From JALYZC01 sp963725645 (lineage in GTDB: Bacteria; Actinomycetota; Thermoleophilia; Solirubrobacterales; Solirubrobacteraceae): a stretch of 64,000 nt of DNA. A model generated the notes under the pieces. The model saw nothing but the letters and a program-made list of their open reading frames with translations, was not told the origin of the DNA and searched no databases. Position numbers and translations under genes: made by a program. Of this stretch, positions 60,499-64,000 are shown piece after piece. The stretch is taken from the NCBI GenBank assembly GCA_963725645.1, contig CAVRZD010000006.1, positions 1,674,001-1,738,000 of the forward strand, written 5' to 3'. Within the stretch, counting starts at the first letter, position 1; every line of letters begins with the position of its first letter.

Positions 60499-61668
60499 TT
60501 ACCCCGCCAGCTTCCCGAGGCGCTCGACGGCCTCGAGCAGCCGCTCGTCGGGCGTCGTGAGCGAGATGCGGAAGAAGCCCTCGCCGCTGGGCCCGTACGC
60601 GCCGCCGGGAGAGAGGACCACGGCCGCCTCCTCGAGCACGTGCTCGCAGTAGGCGGCCGAGGACTCGAACCCCTCGGGGACCGGCGCCCAGATGTAGATC
60701 GTCGCCCGTGGCGGAGTCACGTCGACGCCGATCCTCCGGAGCGCGTCGACCATCAGGTCGCGACGGCGGCGGTAGAGCTCGTTCATCGACGCGACCTCCG
60801 CGTCGGCGTCGGGCGAGAGCGCGGCCACGCCGGCGAGCTGCACCGCCTCGAAGTTGCCCGAGTCGACGTTGGACTTCAGCCGCCAGTAGCTCGTGATCGC
60901 ATCGGCGTTGCCGACGATCGCGGCGCAGCGCCAGCCGGTCATGTTGTAGCCCTTGGACAGCGAGAAGACCTCGACCCCGACGTCCTTGGCGCCGGGGGTC
61001 TCGAGGAACGACGGTGCGCGGTAGCCGTCGTAGGTCGTCTCGCTGTAGGCGTTGTCGTGCACGACCAGGACGTCGTGCTCACCGGCGAAGTCCACGACGC
61101 GCTCGAAGAACCCCTCTGGCACGACGGCCCCGGTCGGGTTGTTGGGGTAGTTGATGAAGAGCAGCTTCGCCCGCTTCAGCGCGCCGCGATCGATCGCGTC
61201 GAGGTCGGGCACGAAGCCGAGGTCGGGCACGAGCGGCATCAGCACCGCCTCGGCGCCCGCCAGCAGCGGGCCGCCGGTGTAGACCGGGTAGCCGGGGTCG
61301 GCGGCGAGCGCGACGTCGCCCGGGTCGAGGAAGGCAAGGTTGAGGTTGAAGATGCACTCCTTGGCGCCGATCGCCGGCATGACCTCGGCGTCGGGGTCGA
61401 TCCCCTCGACGTCGAAGCGCCGCTCGTAGAAGTCGCGCACGGCCTCGCGGAACTCGGCGCGCCCGCGGTTGGACGGGTACTGGTGGGTGCCCGGGTCGGC
61501 GACCGCCTCCTGCATCGCCTCGACGACCAGCGGCGGGGTCGGGCGATCGGGATCGCCGATGCCCAGCGAGATGACGTCGATGCCCGCCTCGCGCTTCGCG
61601 GCGATCTTGCGCTCCAGCTCGGCGAACAGGTACGGCGGGATCCGCTCCAGGCGCTCACTCGGTTGCAT
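60499..61668 (-). CDS. dapL: LL-diaminopimelate aminotransferase-like enzyme
   Basis: A 389-aa PLP fold-type I aminotransferase. The N-terminus ERIPPYLFAELERK and LGIGDPDRPTP, then NYPNNPTG, DNAYSETTYDG and the PLP-lysine motif SLSKGYNMTGWR fit the DapL/AlaA group. DapL turns tetrahydrodipicolinate directly into LL-diaminopimelate. Its overlap with dapF (14 nt) strongly supports a lysine/peptidoglycan role. An alanine or aspartate aminotransferase is the alternative by sequence alone. ATG at 61668 has GGGAG 4-5 nt upstream. Confidence 0.82.
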   Translation of the reverse strand: MQPSERLERIPPYLFAELERKIAAKREAGIDVISLGIGDPDRPTPPLVVEAMQEAVADPGTHQYPSNRGRAEFREAVRDFYERRFDVEGIDPDAEVMPAIGAKECIFNLNLAFLDPGDVALAADPGYPVYTGGPLLAGAEAVLMPLVPDLGFVPDLDAIDRGALKRAKLLFINYPNNPTGAVVPEGFFERVVDFAGEHDVLVVHDNAYSETTYDGYRAPSFLETPGAKDVGVEVFSLSKGYNMTGWRCAAIVGNADAITSYWRLKSNVDSGNFEAVQLAGVAALSPDADAEVASMNELYRRRRDLMVDALRRIGVDVTPPRATIYIWAPVPEGFESSAAYCEHVLEEAAVVLSPGGAYGPSGEGFFRISLTTPDERLLEAVERLGKLAG

Positions 61669-62506
61669 GCAGCTCCCTTTCGAGCTCTTCGGCCAGCTCA
61701 CCCCGGTACACCGGCACTGCCCAGCCGGTCAGGTTGACGTGCAGGTCCTCCCCCACCTCGACCTCCAGCTCGCCGCCGTCGAGGCGGACGGTCACCTCGC
61801 CGTCGGCGCCGCGCAGCACGTAGGCGACCGCGGCGCCGCTCGCGCCGGTCCCGGAGGACATCGTCTCCCCCACCCCGCGCTCGAAGATGCGCGCGCGGAT
61901 CGTGCCCGGCTCGACCTCCGCGACCCAGGAGACGTTGGTGCGGTTGGGGAAGAGCTCGTGGTGCTCCATCGGTGGGCCCAGCGCGACGACGTCGAGGGAC
62001 GCCAGCTCCTCGCCATCGTCGACGAAGATCGCGCACTGCGGGTTGCCGATCGAGACGTGCTGGAAGTCCCACTCCCGCCCGCCGGCGCTCAGCCGGCCGG
62101 CACCGCCGTCGTCGCCGGTCGGGAAGTCGGCCGAGCGCAGGCTCGCGCGGCCCATGTCGACCGTGCACGTGGTCGGCCCGGTGATCGTGGGGCGGATCTC
62201 GCCGGCCGCGGTCTGGATCGAGAACGTCTCGGCGTCGGTCCACCCCGCCCGGCGCAGGTAGAGGATCGCCTCGCGCGCCCCGTTGCCGGACAGCTCGGCC
62301 TCGGAGCCGTCGGGGTTGAAGATGCGCAGGCCGGCGACGAAGCCCGGCTCGTCGGGCTCGGAGAGCAGCAGCACTCCGTCGGAGCCGACGCCCGTGTGCA
62401 CGTCGCACAGGCGTCGCACGCGACCGGCCGTGAGCGGCCAGGGCAGCTCGACCGCCTCCACGATGAGGTAGTCGTTGCCCAGGGCCTGCCATTTCTCGAA
62501 GCGCAT
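61655..62506 (-). CDS. dapF: Diaminopimelate epimerase with Ser in place of both catalytic Cys
   Basis: A 283-aa DapF-fold protein. GNDYLIVE, NPDGSEAELSGNGARE, SIGNPQCAIFVDD, NRTNVSWV and ERGVGETMSSGTGASGAA follow the family's order. In well-studied DapF the two acid/base residues are Cys in CGNG and CGTG. Here both read SGNG (S73) and SGTG (S218). The rest of the fold is intact and the gene sits with dapL, so it should still be read as the LL-to-meso-DAP epimerase, perhaps with a Ser-based or altered mechanism. ATG at 62506 has GATACT (reverse, 62522-62517) 10 nt upstream. Confidence 0.85.
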   Translation of the reverse strand: MRFEKWQALGNDYLIVEAVELPWPLTAGRVRRLCDVHTGVGSDGVLLLSEPDEPGFVAGLRIFNPDGSEAELSGNGAREAILYLRRAGWTDAETFSIQTAAGEIRPTITGPTTCTVDMGRASLRSADFPTGDDGGAGRLSAGGREWDFQHVSIGNPQCAIFVDDGEELASLDVVALGPPMEHHELFPNRTNVSWVAEVEPGTIRARIFERGVGETMSSGTGASGAAVAYVLRGADGEVTVRLDGGELEVEVGEDLHVNLTGWAVPVYRGELAEELERELHATE

Positions 62507-62547
62507 CGCGGGCGGGAGTATCGCGCCCGCGTGTAATCGTTGGCGGC

Positions 62548-63087
62548 GTGGGCACGCCCGACTCCCCCCTCGACGCCTGGCTGCCGGACCCGCACGCGCG
62601 CACCCGGCACGTCCGTTCCAGCCCCGCGCCGCCGGAGCAGCTGTGGGTGGCGGCCGAGGGCGTGCGCGTCCTCGACACGGCCACGCTGCGGCCGCTGATC
62701 ATGCTGCGCTTCGGCGGCGACGCGCCCTCGGTCGACACCACCTTCCGCGAGCTGTTCCGCCGCCCGCCGTTCGTGCTCCTCGACGAGGGCGAGCGCTGGT
62801 CGGCCTCGGGGGTGGCGGGACGGCTGTGGGCGGGCCGCGGCGGCCTCGCGCACCTCGGCGGGCCGGAGGACTACCGCGCGTGGGACGAGCCGGGCACCGC
62901 GCGCGTCGCGGTGCTCACCTCCGTTCGCGCCCGCCCCGACGGCGGCTCGGAGATCGTGACCGAGACGCGCGTGCGCTGCCTGGACCGGAGCGCGCTGCGG
63001 CGCTTCCGCGCCTACTGGGCGGTCGTCGGGCCGTTCTCGCGATTCATCCGGATCGATCTGCTCGCGGCCGCGGTCCGACGAGCGTGA
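62548..63087 (+). CDS. Protein of unknown function, SRPBCC-like
   Basis: A 179-aa cytoplasmic protein. LTSVRARPDGGSEIVTETRVRCLD and RRFRAYWAVVGPFSRFIRIDLL resemble the last strands and helix of an SRPBCC-type fold, but the assignment is weak. GTG at 62548 is preceded by TGTAAT (62532-62537), 10 nt upstream. The 3' end overlaps miaA on the other strand by 44 nt. Codon use is normal for the window. Confidence 0.6.
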   Translation: MGTPDSPLDAWLPDPHARTRHVRSSPAPPEQLWVAAEGVRVLDTATLRPLIMLRFGGDAPSVDTTFRELFRRPPFVLLDEGERWSASGVAGRLWAGRGGLAHLGGPEDYRAWDEPGTARVAVLTSVRARPDGGSEIVTETRVRCLDRSALRRFRAYWAVVGPFSRFIRIDLLAAAVRRA

Positions 63088-63979
63088 GCACCTCGCCGGC
63101 GACGTCGGCCGCCTCGCGCCCCGTCACGTCGATCACGCGCACCCCGGCGAGCTTGCGCATCCACGTGAGCTGCCGGCGCGCGTAGCTGCGCGTGTGGCGC
63201 TTCATCGTCTCGACGTCGCCCGCCAGCAGCTCGGCGAAGCCCAGCGCCTTGCGCGCGGTCTCCGAGGCGCCGGCGGCGTGCGCCGCGCGCACCTCCTCGA
63301 GCGCGCCGGCCTGCACCATCGCGTCCACCCGCGCGTCGATGCGCGCGTAGAGCGCCTCACGCTCCATCACCAGGCCCGCCAGCAGCGTCGGGTGGCGCGT
63401 GTGCTCGGTCCACAGCTGCGAGCGCTCCGGCGGGGGCTCGAGCTCGCCGGCCTCCAGCAGCTCGAGCGCACGCACGATCCGCTGGCGGTCGTTGGGATCG
63501 ATCGCGCCGGCGGCCCACGGCGCGCGCCGCCGCAGGTCGGCGTGCAGGGCCTGCGCGCCGCGCGCGGAGAGCTCGGCCTCGAGGCGCTCGCGCACGCCCT
63601 CGGGCGGCGGCGGGCGCAGGTCGAGGTCGGCCAGCGCGGCGCGGAGGTAGAGGCCGGTCCCGCCCAGCACGATCGGCCGCCGGCCCGCCGCCAGCAGCCC
63701 GTCGATCTCGGCATGCGCGAGCTCGGCGTACTGCCCGGCGCTGAAGCGCGCGTCGACCGGCAGGAAGGACACGAGCCGGTGCTCCAGCAGGGCGCGCTCC
63801 CGCGGGCCGGCGACGCCCGTCAGCACCTCCAGCCCGCGGTACACCTGCAGCGCGTCCGCCGACACGGCGACCGGGTCCTCATCGCGCTCGGCGCGCAGGC
63901 GCGCGGCCAGCGCGATCGCCGCGTCGGTCTTGCCGACGCCCGTCGGGCCGAACAGCGCGATGACCTCTGGCGGAGGCAT
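63044..63979 (-). CDS. miaA: tRNA dimethylallyltransferase
   Basis: A 311-aa enzyme that adds dimethylallyl to A37 of tRNAs reading UNN codons. The P-loop is ALFGPTGVGKTDAAI; SADALQVYRGLEVLTG, GGTGLYLRAAL, DPNDRQRIVRALEL and the C-terminal ETARKALGFAEL plus YARRQLTWMRKL are typical. ATG at 63979 is 7 nt after GATACT (reverse, 63992-63987), so it is leaderless; an upstream in-frame codon at 63997 lies beyond that promoter. It uses DMAPP from the MEP pathway (ispG is at the other end of the window). Confidence 0.95.
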   Translation of the reverse strand: MPPPEVIALFGPTGVGKTDAAIALAARLRAERDEDPVAVSADALQVYRGLEVLTGVAGPRERALLEHRLVSFLPVDARFSAGQYAELAHAEIDGLLAAGRRPIVLGGTGLYLRAALADLDLRPPPPEGVRERLEAELSARGAQALHADLRRRAPWAAGAIDPNDRQRIVRALELLEAGELEPPPERSQLWTEHTRHPTLLAGLVMEREALYARIDARVDAMVQAGALEEVRAAHAAGASETARKALGFAELLAGDVETMKRHTRSYARRQLTWMRKLAGVRVIDVTGREAADVAGEVLTLVGPRPRADRSG

Positions 63980-64000
63980 GCCGCGGAGTATCGTCACCGA

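Overview
This window is a 64 kb piece of a very GC-rich, gene-dense actinobacterial chromosome. The gene content points to the Thermoleophilia (Solirubrobacterales or close relatives), an inference from content and style rather than from a marker gene. The clues are short IspG, a wax-ester synthase/DGAT, an 85-aa single-motif RsiG-like anti-sigma factor, a GarA-FtsR pair, DapL plus DapF, and heavy use of GTG/TTG starts. There are no rRNA or tRNA genes, CRISPR arrays, transposases or integrases. Most genes are housekeeping. The accessory parts are a secreted glycoside-hydrolase cluster (3.2-11.5 kb) and a lower-GC insert (18.8-23.7 kb).

Layout. 0-3 kb: glcE (partial) and glcD, divergent from ispG. 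3-11.5 kb: four secreted clan GH-A-like proteins, a PIG-V-like mannosyltransferase and a large secreted six-hairpin glycosidase-like protein, probably acting on an extracellular polysaccharide. 11.5-18.8 kb: sodA, then proS, pgsA, an RsiG-like c-di-GMP anti-sigma factor, a zinc-ribbon GarA-type FHA protein, FtsR, apt, an SRPBCC protein and an AGPS-like flavoprotein. 18.8-23.7 kb: a secreted protein of unknown function divergent from a cyclase/NB-ARC/LuxR regulator, bounded by 29-bp direct repeats of the AGPS 3' end. 23.7-30.8 kb: sigma4-like/RskA-like membrane protein, thioesterase, acetyltransferase, nadE, DUF3105 protein, WS/DGAT and an amidohydrolase.

30.8-42.5 kb: tandem CRP-type sites and a c-di-AMP (ydaO) riboswitch lead into an RlpA-like cell-wall protein. 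Then come dinB, hydrolases, a SnoaL remnant, a thioredoxin/TPR chaperone, a short-chain dehydrogenase, an epimerase, an ABC exporter, a membrane protein, plsC and a MarR-GNAT fusion. 42.6-52.2 kb: a berberine-bridge-type oxidase with a monooxygenase, an M48 protease, an O-methyltransferase, an SRAP protein, a cyclophilin, a HAD phosphatase, a lipid kinase and a methyltransferase. 52.2-56.7 kb: an OpuC-type osmoprotectant importer with two binding proteins. 56.7-64 kb: a ceramidase-like hydrolase, dut, hflX, a DapL-type aminotransferase, dapF and miaA.

Two window-wide features matter for reading the annotation. First, at least 27 genes have a TAnnnT/GATAmT -10 hexamer ending 6-10 nt before the start codon, so transcription would begin at or next to the start codon (leaderless mRNAs). 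I used this to choose several starts (glcD, the PIG-V protein, hflX, one OpuC binding protein). Second, four genes (proS, pgsA, AGPS-like, a membrane protein) are interrupted by seven small indels. At least four look like loss of one CG/GC dinucleotide from an alternating CG run. Because proS and pgsA should be essential, sequencing error is the likeliest cause, and these genes are annotated as frameshifted full-length genes.
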